A program made the translations under genes and the position numbers. The notes beneath the pieces are model-generated. The model was given only the letters and a program-made list of their open reading frames with translations. It ran no database searches and had not been told where the DNA came from. A stretch of DNA of 13,974 nt from G020353235 sp964569555 (GTDB lineage Bacteria > Chloroflexota > Dehalococcoidia > Dehalococcoidales > JAUYDJ01), in NCBI GenBank assembly GCA_964569555.1, contig CAZMTT010000033.1, positions 1 through 13,974 of the forward strand, in the 5' to 3' direction. This document shows, piece by piece, positions 6,893 to 12,957 of this stretch; position 1 is the first letter of the stretch, and each line of letters starts with the position of its first letter.

Positions 6893-8053
6893 TCACTTAC
6901 TGCTTACTGGATACCGCCACAGGTCGATACCGGTTACGGCGTTCAAGGCATAGAGTAAACTGCCATGCTTATCAGTCTGGGCATGAACAAAGACAATCTC
7001 ATCACTGGCAAAAAGGGGCGAGCGAATGAGCAGCGCCTCATCAGCCAGTTCCGCAATATTGGCCAGCAGCCTCTGCTTTTGACTGGTGGCATCAAGGCTG
7101 TACACCCTGCCCTCTTCAGTAGCCACGATAACCAGGTTTTCCACCCGAACCGGTGATGAGGAAATCGGGCTGCCCAGGTCAAATTCGGTTACTTTGGCCC
7201 CGGTCTCCGCATTGAGCACATAGACCTTACCATCAAGGCAGGGGGCATAGATTAAATTATTGAAAGCCACTACTTTGGTCCAGAACCACTTCTCCGCCGG
7301 GAACTGCCACTTCAGAGCGCCGGTAGCGGCATCCAGCGCATAGACATGCCGGTCCAGAGAGCCAAAATAAATAGTGTTATTATAGACCACCGGCGCCGCC
7401 ACGATTGCCCCCTCAGTGGCAAACGGCTCCCAGTGTTTACTGCCATCGTCAGCATTCAGGGCATAAAGCTTCTTATCAAAGGAACCGACATACAGGGTAT
7501 CGTCATCGATAGCCGGGGTTGACCAGATTTTACCCCCGGTGGGAAATCGCCATACCGTATCGCGAGTAGTAACATCCAGAGCATAAACTACCCCGTCAAC
7601 CGAACCAAAATAGAGCTTACCCGAACCTGCCACCAGCCCCCCGATTACCGCCTCAAGTTCGCCCTCTTCGGGATAGAACTTCCTGGCTTCCCCGGTGCTG
7701 GCATTGACGGCGTAAACGATGCCATTATAGGCACCCACATAGACCGAATCTCCGGCTACAACCGGGGTGCCGTAGAGAACCACCGTTGACGAAACCGGGG
7801 TACAGCCAAAGCCACCCTCTGATTTTTCGGCTTCCAGGGGTGCCTCCCAGATGCGGCTGCCGTCGCTGGCGTTCAGGGCGATAACCTCCCCCTTCACCGA
7901 CCCAAAAAATAGCCTGCCGTCAGTGACCTCTCCCCCCGCCCAACCCTTGGGCTGAGTACCGAGGGTGGTGCACCCCGAAGCAATCAGGCTCATCAAAACG
8001 AGCCCAACCAGCAGCAGCCATATTTTGGTCTTTACCGGTCTCTCAACTTGCAT
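6893..8053 (-). CDS. PQQ-type beta-propeller lipoprotein (BamB-like) in the yidC operon
   Basis: A 386-residue protein with a signal peptide ending in a good lipobox, IASGC (Cys about residue 28), so it should be anchored outside the cytoplasmic membrane. After it come about eight copies of the PQQ/quinoprotein blade pattern, (S/A)xDGxVYALNAxTGxxxW, for example around GEVIALNASDGSRIW, GVVYALDVTTRDTVW, HVYALDAATGALKW and LLYALNAVTGIDLW. This predicts an eight-bladed beta-propeller like BamB of the E. coli outer-membrane assembly complex. The blade residues that bind PQQ in dehydrogenases were not identifiable, so a scaffold role is more likely than an enzyme. It is 25 nt after yidD and 11 nt before yidC, inside the membrane-insertion operon, which suggests a link to protein insertion or folding at the membrane surface. 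A GGAGAG ribosome binding site precedes the ATG. The exact function is unknown. Confidence 0.85.
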   Translation of the reverse strand: MQVERPVKTKIWLLLVGLVLMSLIASGCTTLGTQPKGWAGGEVTDGRLFFGSVKGEVIALNASDGSRIWEAPLEAEKSEGGFGCTPVSSTVVLYGTPVVAGDSVYVGAYNGIVYAVNASTGEARKFYPEEGELEAVIGGLVAGSGKLYFGSVDGVVYALDVTTRDTVWRFPTGGKIWSTPAIDDDTLYVGSFDKKLYALNADDGSKHWEPFATEGAIVAAPVVYNNTIYFGSLDRHVYALDAATGALKWQFPAEKWFWTKVVAFNNLIYAPCLDGKVYVLNAETGAKVTEFDLGSPISSSPVRVENLVIVATEEGRVYSLDATSQKQRLLANIAELADEALLIRSPLFASDEIVFVHAQTDKHGSLLYALNAVTGIDLWRYPVSSK

Positions 8054-8078
8054 CTATTTCTCTCCGCTAATTTCAATC

Positions 8079-8288
8079 TCAGGGTACCGGGTCGTAACCA
8101 CCACTGTGCAGGGGATGGCAACGAGCCAGCCGCCTGGCTCCCAAATATACCCCCTTAAAAAGGCCATACTTGGCAATGGCTTCATAGGTATACTGAGAGC
8201 AGGTCGGGGTAAAACGACAGGACGGTGGCGTAACCTGAGATATAGTCAATTGATAGAGTCTAATAAGCTTTAAGGCAAACCTCTTCAT
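8079..8288 (-). CDS. yidD: Membrane protein insertion efficiency factor YidD
   Basis: A small (69-residue) membrane-associated protein that helps YidC insert proteins. The whole family signature is present: an amphipathic N-terminus (LIRLYQLTISQVTPPSCRF), TPTCSQYTYEAI, YGLFKG, and the C-terminal RCHPLHSGGYDPVP. Cys residues in SCRF, TPTC and RCHP are the usual three. The length is typical. Its ATG lies inside the end of rnpA (29-nt overlap, different frame), a classic arrangement in bacteria that couples translation; a weak AGGG sits directly before the start. The propeller lipoprotein and yidC follow. Confidence 0.96.
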   Translation of the reverse strand: MKRFALKLIRLYQLTISQVTPPSCRFTPTCSQYTYEAIAKYGLFKGVYLGARRLARCHPLHSGGYDPVP

Positions 8289-8622
8289 ATTCCCTATTTA
8301 ATAGTCGCGCCTTAGACAATAAGTCCGCAACTGCTCCTTTAAGCTCAGCGTAGCCGGCAGCGGCCGCCGGGGGGCGAACAATAAACATGATATCCCAGCC
8401 GGGTAACAGGGGCATCAGCCGCATAATTTCACGCAGACGCCGCTTCACCCGATTCCTGATTACCGCCTTGCCAACCCGCTTACTAACCGAAAAGCCATAT
8501 CGTGATAAGGCAAGCCCATTAGGCAAAGCCTTCATTACCAGCCAGCTGTTCGCCCATGAGCTGCCTTTGTCATAGACCAGTTCATACTGTTTCGGCTTGG
8601 TAAGATATCTTTCCCCCCTCAT
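8260..8622 (-). CDS. rnpA: Ribonuclease P protein component
   Basis: The protein subunit that helps the RNase P RNA trim the 5' ends of tRNA precursors. The 120-residue product carries the family signature RNRVKRRLRE at residues 56-65, preceded by FSVSKRVGKAVI, and the early aromatic-rich part (RYLTKPKQYELVYDKG) that binds the pre-tRNA leader. Length is normal (110-130). The ATG has GTAGG about 7 bases upstream. It lies 39 nt after rpmH, the near-universal rpmH-rnpA order, and overlaps yidD. Confidence 0.96.
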   Translation of the reverse strand: MRGERYLTKPKQYELVYDKGSSWANSWLVMKALPNGLALSRYGFSVSKRVGKAVIRNRVKRRLREIMRLMPLLPGWDIMFIVRPPAAAAGYAELKGAVADLLSKARLLNREYEEVCLKAY

Positions 8623-8661
8623 TAAAGCCTACCCCAACCAATTATCTAAAAAGGCACGGTA

Positions 8662-8799
8662 CTATATCGTTAATTTCTCACGCCCCTTGAGTCGCCTCGC
8701 CTTTAAGACAGCTCGGCCACCCCGGGTCTTCATTCTGGCCCGAAAGCCATGCTCCCGCTTTCGGGGAACTCTCTTTGGTTGATAAGTCCTCTTCGGCAC
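8662..8799 (-). CDS. rpmH: 50S ribosomal protein L34 (short gene, GTG start)
   Basis: A 45-residue, very basic protein reading MPKRTYQPKRVPRKREHG then FRARMKTRGGRAVLKARR and ending KGREKLTI. This is the full L34 pattern (KRTYQP, HGFRARM, GRAVLKARRxKGR). It starts with GTG at 8799 and has GGGAG 5 bases upstream; the stop is TAG at 8664-8662. It sits 39 nt before rnpA as in most bacteria. It follows rpsR rather than dnaA, so this is not the usual origin-linked setting. Because it is short and starts with GTG it is easily missed. Confidence 0.96.
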   Translation of the reverse strand: MPKRTYQPKRVPRKREHGFRARMKTRGGRAVLKARRLKGREKLTI

Positions 8800-8817
8800 G
8801 ATAACTCCCTAAATTAT

Positions 8818-8835
8818 TTTTCAACGTTTTCAACG
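8818..8835. repeat. Tandem 9-bp direct repeat TTTTCAACG x2 upstream of rpmH
   Basis: Two exact adjoining copies (8818-8826 and 8827-8835) lie 19-36 bases before the rpmH start, in the gap after rpsR. On the coding (minus) strand they read CGTTGAAAA twice. The second copy with its flank forms the small inverted pair CGTT/AACG. They could be a protein-binding site or leader structure; they do not match the DnaA box. Confidence 0.5.
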
Positions 8836-8866
8836 AAGGAAACAAATGATGAAACCACCACCAGAA

Positions 8867-9151
8867 TTAATCGCTTACACCAACGGCGGCGGTCCTCTGG
8901 ACATGAGCCGGCACGTAGGGCAGTAGCGCCAGGTAGCGCGCCCTCTTTATGGCCAGTGCCAGGGCATGCTGGTGTTTGGCACAGGTACCGATTTTACGGC
9001 GTGGCTCAATCTTGGCTCTATTTGATATATAGCGAATCAATTTAGACGGGGATTTGAAGTCTATCGTTTGACTCTTATCCGTACAGAAAGGGCAAACCTT
9101 ACGCCTGGCTACATATTTCGGCCTAAATCTGGTCGGTCTCTTACGTTCCAT
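8867..9151 (-). CDS. rpsR: 30S ribosomal protein S18
   Basis: Binds with S6 in the platform of the small ribosomal subunit. About 94 residues, with RKRPTRF at the N-terminus, CPFC and GTCAKHQ (a Cys-x-x-Cys plus Cys-x-x-His set, the zinc-binding C+ form of S18), and the core KLIRYISNRAKIEPRR and RARYLALLPY. ATG at 9151 gives the usual N-terminus, MERKRPTRF; a TTG two codons upstream (9157) is closer to the GGAG ribosome binding site and cannot be excluded. The C-terminus (HVQRTAAVGVSD) is a little longer than usual. It is the third gene of rpsF-ssb-rpsR, the standard order. Confidence 0.95.
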   Translation of the reverse strand: MERKRPTRFRPKYVARRKVCPFCTDKSQTIDFKSPSKLIRYISNRAKIEPRRKIGTCAKHQHALALAIKRARYLALLPYVPAHVQRTAAVGVSD

Positions 9152-9171
9152 TAACAATACATCTCCTACTT

Positions 9172-9600
9172 CTAGCTCTGCTCAAACGGAATATCCTCCG
9201 GCTCCAACTCTTCAGTTACCGCTTCCTCTGGCCTCTCCTCTGCCTTCTCCTCAGGAAGAGCGGCTAATGCCTGCCTATCTAAAAATACCACCCGGTTGGC
9301 GACTACCTCCGGGCGGGAATGCTTCTGTCCATCTTGATCTTCCCATACGCGGGTATGCAGTCTACCCTCAGCATAGACCAGTCTGCCTTTGGTCAGAAAT
9401 TGATTGCACTGTTCGGCCAGTTTATTCCAGGCAACCACGCCGAACCACTCGGTCTCCTGCCGTCGCTCGCCTTCGGGAGTAGTGTAGACTCGATTAGTAG
9501 CCACCCGAAATGAGGTTACCGGATTCCCGTTGGGGGTAAAGCGCATTTCAGGCTCACTGCCCAGATTACCAATAATCATTACCTTGTTTAAGCTTGCCAT
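9172..9600 (-). CDS. ssb: Single-stranded DNA-binding protein
   Basis: Coats single-stranded DNA during replication and repair. The 142-residue protein has the OB-fold at 1-110 (MASLNKVMIIGNLGSEPEMRFTPNG, TEWFGVVAWNKLAEQC, KGRLVYAEGRLHTR), then a Glu/Pro-rich linker. The acidic tip that recruits partner proteins normally ends the chain as DDIPF; here it reads EDIPFEQS, with three residues after Phe139. The stop codon was checked: TAG follows AGC directly. It sits between rpsF and rpsR as in most bacteria, 47 nt after rpsF and 20 nt before rpsR. Confidence 0.96.
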   Translation of the reverse strand: MASLNKVMIIGNLGSEPEMRFTPNGNPVTSFRVATNRVYTTPEGERRQETEWFGVVAWNKLAEQCNQFLTKGRLVYAEGRLHTRVWEDQDGQKHSRPEVVANRVVFLDRQALAALPEEKAEERPEEAVTEELEPEDIPFEQS

Positions 9601-9647
9601 TTCCCCAAAACTCCTTCTCCCCCGGTAGGTGGGGAATAAGCGTTCGG

Positions 9648-9986
9648 TTAATCCTCCAATTTTACCAGTAGATGCCGCAGCACTTCCTCCGAAATCTGCA
9701 GATTGGCTTCAAGCTCCTTAGTCAGTTCAGGCTTCATTTTGAACCGAGCTAATACATAATTACCCTCCGTAAAACGCTTTATAGAATAGGCTAGCTTTCT
9801 TTTGCCCCACGGCTCCACTTCAGAGACAGTACCGCCTTTGCCGGTAATAAACTGGGTTACATTATCAATGGCCGCCCCCATTTTCTCTTCCTCAACCTCG
9901 GGGCTGATAATAAATATCAGCTCATAGTCACGTAGTGGCTTATCTTTTGTCTTGGCTGCCGGCTTGGATTTACCTTTAGTTACCAT
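9648..9986 (-). CDS. rpsF: 30S ribosomal protein S6
   Basis: A small-subunit ribosomal protein that pairs with S18. The 112 residues contain a basic Lys/Ala/Pro extension (1-18) that most S6 proteins lack, then the S6 fold: RDYELIFIISPEV, GGTVSEVEPWGKRKLAYSIKRFTEGNYVLARFK, and EEVLRHLLVK. No alternative start codon exists between the ATG and the S6 core, so the extension is real. The ribosome binding site GGGGAG is only 3 bases from the ATG, which is short. It is the first gene of the minus-strand run. Confidence 0.95.
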   Translation of the reverse strand: MVTKGKSKPAAKTKDKPLRDYELIFIISPEVEEEKMGAAIDNVTQFITGKGGTVSEVEPWGKRKLAYSIKRFTEGNYVLARFKMKPELTKELEANLQISEEVLRHLLVKLED

Positions 9987-10000
9987 CTGCTCCCCTAAAA

Positions 10001-10030
10001 ATTATATCATCGTAGTATATCATACCACAA
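10001..10030 (-). promoter_or_regulatory. Promoter of the rpsF-ssb-rpsR operon
   Basis: On the minus strand a perfect TATAAT (10006-10001) follows a partial -35, TTGTGG (10030-10025), with an 18-bp spacer. Transcription would start near 9994, leaving a leader of only about 8 bases before the rpsF ATG, just enough to hold the ribosome binding site. No room is left for an S6:S18-binding leader if this is the main promoter. Confidence 0.65.
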
Positions 10031-10069
10031 GCGTGCACACAACACATTATTCGCTCACTATCTCCCAGC

Positions 10070-10099
10070 TTGACACGTAATATTAGCTCTTGATAGACT
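10070..10099 (+). promoter_or_regulatory. Candidate promoter for tRNA-Asp and the genes after it
   Basis: A perfect TTGACA (10070-10075) is followed after 18 bp by a weak -10, TAGACT (10094-10099). The predicted start, about 10106, is the first base of the hairpin at 10106-10137. An alternative pair is TTGATA (10090-10095) and TTTAAT (10115-10120), with a 19-bp spacer. Which is used cannot be decided from sequence alone. Confidence 0.45.
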
Positions 10100-10105
10100 T
10101 GAGTG

Positions 10106-10137
10106 AGCTAAGGGTTTAATGTCTGAAACCCTTAGCT
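10106..10137. other. Perfect 12-bp hairpin in the leader of tRNA-Asp
   Basis: AGCTAAGGGTTT (10106-10117) and AAACCCTTAGCT (10126-10137) are exactly complementary around the loop AATGTCTG. The tRNA begins 9 bases later. No T-run follows on either strand, so it does not look like a terminator. Part of the left arm can instead pair upstream: GAGCTA (10105-10110) with TAGCTC (10084-10089), or AGTGAGC (10102-10108) with GCTCACT (10053-10059). It may protect the pre-tRNA 5' end or act as a regulatory fold. Confidence 0.6.
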
Positions 10138-10146
10138 AACCAGGCT

Positions 10147-10223
10147 GGCCCCGTGGTGTAGTGGACTAACATGCCACCCTGTCACGGTGGAGATCGTGGG
10201 TTCAAATCCCACCGGGGTCGCCA
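10147..10223 (+). tRNA. tRNA-Asp (GTC anticodon), CCA encoded
   Basis: A full cloverleaf can be drawn: acceptor stem GGCCCCG with CGGGGTC (one G-U pair), D-arm with GTAGTGGA, anticodon stem CCACC/GGTGG with loop CTGTCAC (anticodon GTC at 10181-10183, T before it), and T-arm GTGGG TTCAAAT CCCAC. The discriminator base is G and CCA is encoded (10221-10223). It reads the Asp codons GAC and GAT. The next ATG is only 15 bases downstream. Confidence 0.97.
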
Positions 10224-10238
10224 TTTTTATTTAAGCTG

Positions 10239-10679
10239 ATGGCCAGTATCATCGCAGTCTGCACCAGTAAGCAGAAGGGGACCACGAAGAAAGCCGTCGC
10301 CAGCGGTACCCTCAGGGAGAACTACGGGCTTATCGGCGATGCCCATGCCGACAGCGAAACCCACCGCCAGGTGAGCCTGCTGGCCCGGGAAAGCATCGCT
10401 AAGATGAGGGGGCTCGGTCTGGACGTCGGCCCGGGAGACTTTGCCGAAAACCTGACCACCGAGGGCATAGATATAGTCTCGCTACCGGTGGGCACCCGCC
10501 TCTCGGTAGGCAAAGAAATTATCTTAGAGACCAGCCAGCTGGGCAAAGAGTGCCACCACCGATGTGCCATTTATAACCTCACCGGGAGCTGCATTATGCC
10601 CGAAGAAGGGGTATTTGCCCGGGTGATTCGCGGCGGCCTGGTTAAGGCGGGAGACAGCATCAAGGTGAAGAAGGGTTAA
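10239..10679 (+). CDS. MOSC domain-containing protein
   Basis: A 146-residue protein made of one MOSC domain, the sulfur-carrier fold also found at the C-terminus of molybdenum cofactor sulfurases. Visible family motifs: GLIGDAHA (residues 30-37), QVSLLA, GPGDFAENL (64-72), LPVGTRL, and near the end GSCIMPEEGVFARV with Cys118 followed by GGLVKAGD. Further Cys residues are Cys8, Cys105 and Cys109. Short proteins of this type often lie beside molybdenum cofactor genes, and fdhD follows 4 bases after the stop. The ATG at 10239 gives the normal N-terminus (MASIIAVCTS), but no ribosome binding site is present: the preceding bases are a T-rich stretch directly after the tRNA CCA end. This suggests co-transcription with tRNA-Asp. 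The exact reaction is not known. Confidence 0.9.
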   Translation: MASIIAVCTSKQKGTTKKAVASGTLRENYGLIGDAHADSETHRQVSLLARESIAKMRGLGLDVGPGDFAENLTTEGIDIVSLPVGTRLSVGKEIILETSQLGKECHHRCAIYNLTGSCIMPEEGVFARVIRGGLVKAGDSIKVKKG

Positions 10680-10683
10680 GCCG

Positions 10684-11466
10684 GTGGAGAAAGAAGTAGA
10701 AAGTTTTCCCATAGTGCGGATTACGGAAGAAGGCAAAAGCCAGAGTGAAGACACCGTGGTCCGCGAATTCCCGCTCACCATCGTCCTCAACAACCAGGAA
10801 TTAGTCACCCTGCTCTGCTCACCCCGAGACCTGGACTATTTAGCCATTGGCTTTCTGGCTTCGGAAGGGCTGATTAAGAGCCATGACGAAATCAAGCAAA
10901 TAACCGTTAACGACCAGGTTGGGGCCGTGCACGTGGCCACCAGGAAGGGCTTTTCCGGTGAGCTTATGCTCAAACGCCTGATAACCTCGGGCTGTGGCCG
11001 GGGGACTTCTTTTTATAGCCCGACGGCCCAGCAAGAGCTGAAGATAGAGTCCAGTATCAGCCTGCCGGCGGCTAGAGTTTTCACGATGGTAAAAGAGTTC
11101 CAGCAGCGCTCCCAGGTCTTTCAGGCTACCGGCGGTGTCCATAGCGCCGCCCTGGCCGATAGCCAGAATATCATCCTCTTCAAAGAGGATATCGGCCGGC
11201 ACAATGCCATCGATAAAATCTTCGGCGAGTGTATCCTGAAAGACATGCCCACCCGTGACCGCATCATAATCACCAGCGGTAGAATCTCTTCCGAGATACT
11301 GCTCAAGATAGCCAAGCGGGGGGTGCCCATCCTTATCTCTAAATCGGCCCCGACCAACCTGGGGGTGAAACTGGCCCATGATTTAGGGGTAACTTTAATC
11401 GGCTTTGTCCGCGGACAGAGGATGAATATTTACGCCAATGAGCAGAGAGTAGCCACTGATGAATAA
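10684..11466 (+). CDS. fdhD: Formate dehydrogenase accessory sulfurtransferase FdhD
   Basis: FdhD passes sulfur from a cysteine desulfurase to the bis-MGD molybdenum/tungsten cofactor, which formate dehydrogenases need for activity. The 260-residue product (GTG start, AAGGG about 8 bases upstream) has the family landmarks: REFPLTI, LAIGFLASEGLI, the active loop TSGCGRG with Cys104, TGGVHSAAL, EDIGRHNAIDKIFG, TSGRISSEIL and SKSAPTNLGVKLAHDLGVTLIGFVRG. E. coli FdhD has a Cys-x-x-Cys in the loop; here only the first Cys is kept (CGRG), a variation I believe also occurs in other FdhD proteins. It overlaps nadA by 8 bases and follows the MOSC gene by 4. A target formate dehydrogenase is not in the window. 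Confidence 0.95.
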   Translation: MEKEVESFPIVRITEEGKSQSEDTVVREFPLTIVLNNQELVTLLCSPRDLDYLAIGFLASEGLIKSHDEIKQITVNDQVGAVHVATRKGFSGELMLKRLITSGCGRGTSFYSPTAQQELKIESSISLPAARVFTMVKEFQQRSQVFQATGGVHSAALADSQNIILFKEDIGRHNAIDKIFGECILKDMPTRDRIIITSGRISSEILLKIAKRGVPILISKSAPTNLGVKLAHDLGVTLIGFVRGQRMNIYANEQRVATDE

Positions 11467-12382
11467 TAGAGCCGCCGAATTAGGCGATAAGATTCTAAAG
11501 CTGAAGAAAGAAAAGAACGCGGTTATCCTCGTCCACAACTATCAACTGGGTGAGCTTCAGGAAATCGCCGACTTCATCGGTGATTCGCTGGGCTTGAGCC
11601 AGAATGCCGCCCAGACCGATGCCAGGGTGATTGTATTCTGCGGCGTCCACTTCATGGCGGAGACGGCTTCCATCCTCTGCCCGGACAAGACCGTCCTGCT
11701 CCCCGATGTCGATGCCGGTTGCCCGATGGCGGATATGATTACCGCCGAACAGCTGAGGGAGAAAAAGAGAGAGCTCCCCGGGGTGCCGGTAGTCTGTTAC
11801 GTTAACTCGTCGGCCGAGGTAAAAGCCGAATCGGACATCTGCTGCACCTCGGCTAACGCCATAAAAGTGGTGGCAAGTCTGGAGGCGAAAGAGATACTCT
11901 TTGTGCCCGACCAGTATTTAGGGCACTATGTCTCCACCAAGACCAGCCAGAAGATAATCCTCTGGCCCGGCTTCTGTCCCCCCCACGCCCGGATACAGCC
12001 GGAAGACATCATCCGGCTAAAACAGGCATACCCCCAAGCCAGGGTGATGGTTCACCCCGAATGCACGCCAGCGGTGATTGCCCTCGCCGACGAGGTCCTG
12101 AGCACCAGCGGGATGTGCCGGTTTGCCGGTGAGACCAAGGCTAAAGAGATAATCGTGGGCACCGAGGTGGGCATAATCTACCGGCTCAAGAAGGAAAACC
12201 CGGCCAAGCTATTCATCCCCATCTCCGAGCAGGTAATCTGCCCGCATATGAAGCTGATTAATCTGGAAAAGGTGCTCTGGTCCCTGGAAGAGATGTCCCC
12301 CGAAATCAAGGTCCCCGAGGCGACTCGCCTGCGGGCAAAGGCAGCCGTGGATAAGATGCTGGCCATCGGCAGGCAGGACTGA
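11459..12382 (+). CDS. nadA: Quinolinate synthase NadA
   Basis: Condenses iminoaspartate with dihydroxyacetone phosphate to quinolinate in NAD synthesis, using a [4Fe-4S] cluster. The 307 residues match the shorter NadA type. The three cluster cysteines are Cys88 (DAGCPMAD), Cys173 (PGFCPPHARI) and Cys261 (ICPHMK); the 85- and 88-residue intervals agree with structurally known enzymes. Other motifs are LVHNYQ near residue 25, ADFIGDSLGLS, FCGVHFMAETA and VHPECTPAV. The ATG is inside the end of fdhD (8-base overlap), so the two are probably translated together. nadB and nadC are not nearby. Confidence 0.97.
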   Translation: MNNRAAELGDKILKLKKEKNAVILVHNYQLGELQEIADFIGDSLGLSQNAAQTDARVIVFCGVHFMAETASILCPDKTVLLPDVDAGCPMADMITAEQLREKKRELPGVPVVCYVNSSAEVKAESDICCTSANAIKVVASLEAKEILFVPDQYLGHYVSTKTSQKIILWPGFCPPHARIQPEDIIRLKQAYPQARVMVHPECTPAVIALADEVLSTSGMCRFAGETKAKEIIVGTEVGIIYRLKKENPAKLFIPISEQVICPHMKLINLEKVLWSLEEMSPEIKVPEATRLRAKAAVDKMLAIGRQD

Positions 12383-12395
12383 GCCGGCGGCAGGT

Positions 12396-12425
12396 TTGAC
12401 AGTCCCTGAATCAGAATGTTAAAAT
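12396..12425 (+). promoter_or_regulatory. Promoter for the nifU-fmdB-84aa operon
   Basis: A perfect TTGACA (12396-12401) and TAAAAT (12420-12425, 5 of 6 consensus bases) are separated by 18 bp. The predicted start near 12432 leaves a leader of about 65 bases before the NifU-domain gene. It lies just after the nadA stop. Confidence 0.75.
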
Positions 12426-12496
12426 TTAATAGTAGCCACATTGACTGATGCCATCGCACTGGTTTCAGAAAACATAATACTCAAAGGAGTTAATTC

Positions 12497-12718
12497 ATGC
12501 GCGAAAAGGTAGAGGAAATTCTGGGTAAAATAAGACCCCTTTTGCAGGCAGACGGGGGAGATGTTGAGCTGGTAGATGTGGATGATGACGGGGTGGTCAA
12601 GGTAAGATTACAGGGTGCCTGCATGGGCTGCCCCATGTCAACCATAACCCTGCAGCAGGGTATCGCCCGCATCCTGAAAGAGCAAATACCCGAGGTTAAA
12701 GACGTAATCGCGGTCTAA
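12497..12718 (+). CDS. NifU-like C-terminal domain protein (Fe-S scaffold/carrier)
   Basis: A 73-residue protein consisting only of the NifU C-terminal (Nfu) domain, which carries iron-sulfur clusters to target proteins. Motifs: RPLLQADGGDVELV (residues 13-26), VKVRLQGAC, and the cluster-binding Cys-x-x-Cys as Cys42-Met-Gly-Cys45 followed by PMSTITL. The length is right for stand-alone Nfu proteins. AAGGAG lies 8 bases before the ATG, one of the best ribosome binding sites in the window. First of three small Cys proteins under one promoter; its neighbour nadA needs a [4Fe-4S] cluster. Confidence 0.95.
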   Translation: MREKVEEILGKIRPLLQADGGDVELVDVDDDGVVKVRLQGACMGCPMSTITLQQGIARILKEQIPEVKDVIAV

Positions 12719-12729
12719 TTTGAGAGACA

Positions 12730-12945
12730 ATGCCAATATACGAATATTTCTGCTTGGATTGTGAGCAAAAATTTGAGCTGCTCCGACCGATGAGTAAGGC
12801 CGAAGAGAGTGGGGTATGCCCGAAGTGTGGCCGTCCCGCACCCAGGGTGCCGTCTAAATTCTGCCGAAGCTCAGATGAGACCTCAACCGGCGCCAGCGCC
12901 TGCGGCACCTGCGCCACCGATAGCTGTAGCACCTGCTCTCTATAG
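12730..12945 (+). CDS. FmdB-type zinc ribbon protein
   Basis: A 71-residue protein with the FmdB/CxxC regulatory fold: MPIYEYFCLDCEQKFEL then CPKCG, giving a zinc site at Cys8, Cys11, Cys30 and Cys33. The tail holds a second set, Cys58-x-x-Cys61 and Cys66-x-x-Cys69, after a Ser/Thr/Ala-rich link. The family is named after a putative regulator of formamidase/amidase genes; its true role is unclear. It begins 11 nt after the NifU-domain gene, with a weak GAGAG ribosome binding site, so it is likely co-transcribed. Confidence 0.9.
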   Translation: MPIYEYFCLDCEQKFELLRPMSKAEESGVCPKCGRPAPRVPSKFCRSSDETSTGASACGTCATDSCSTCSL

Positions 12946-12957
12946 GGTGGGTTAAAA

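Noticed and set aside
8660..8870. Replication origin near rpmH.
   Set aside because: rpmH often lies beside dnaA, but here the upstream genes are rpsR-ssb-rpsF and no DnaA box (TTATCCACA) or AT-rich unwinding region was seen; the TTTTCAACG repeat does not match.
10840..11379. Minus-strand open frame of 179 codons opposite fdhD.
   Set aside because: The fdhD motifs fix the plus-strand frame; the antisense product has no recognisable domain.
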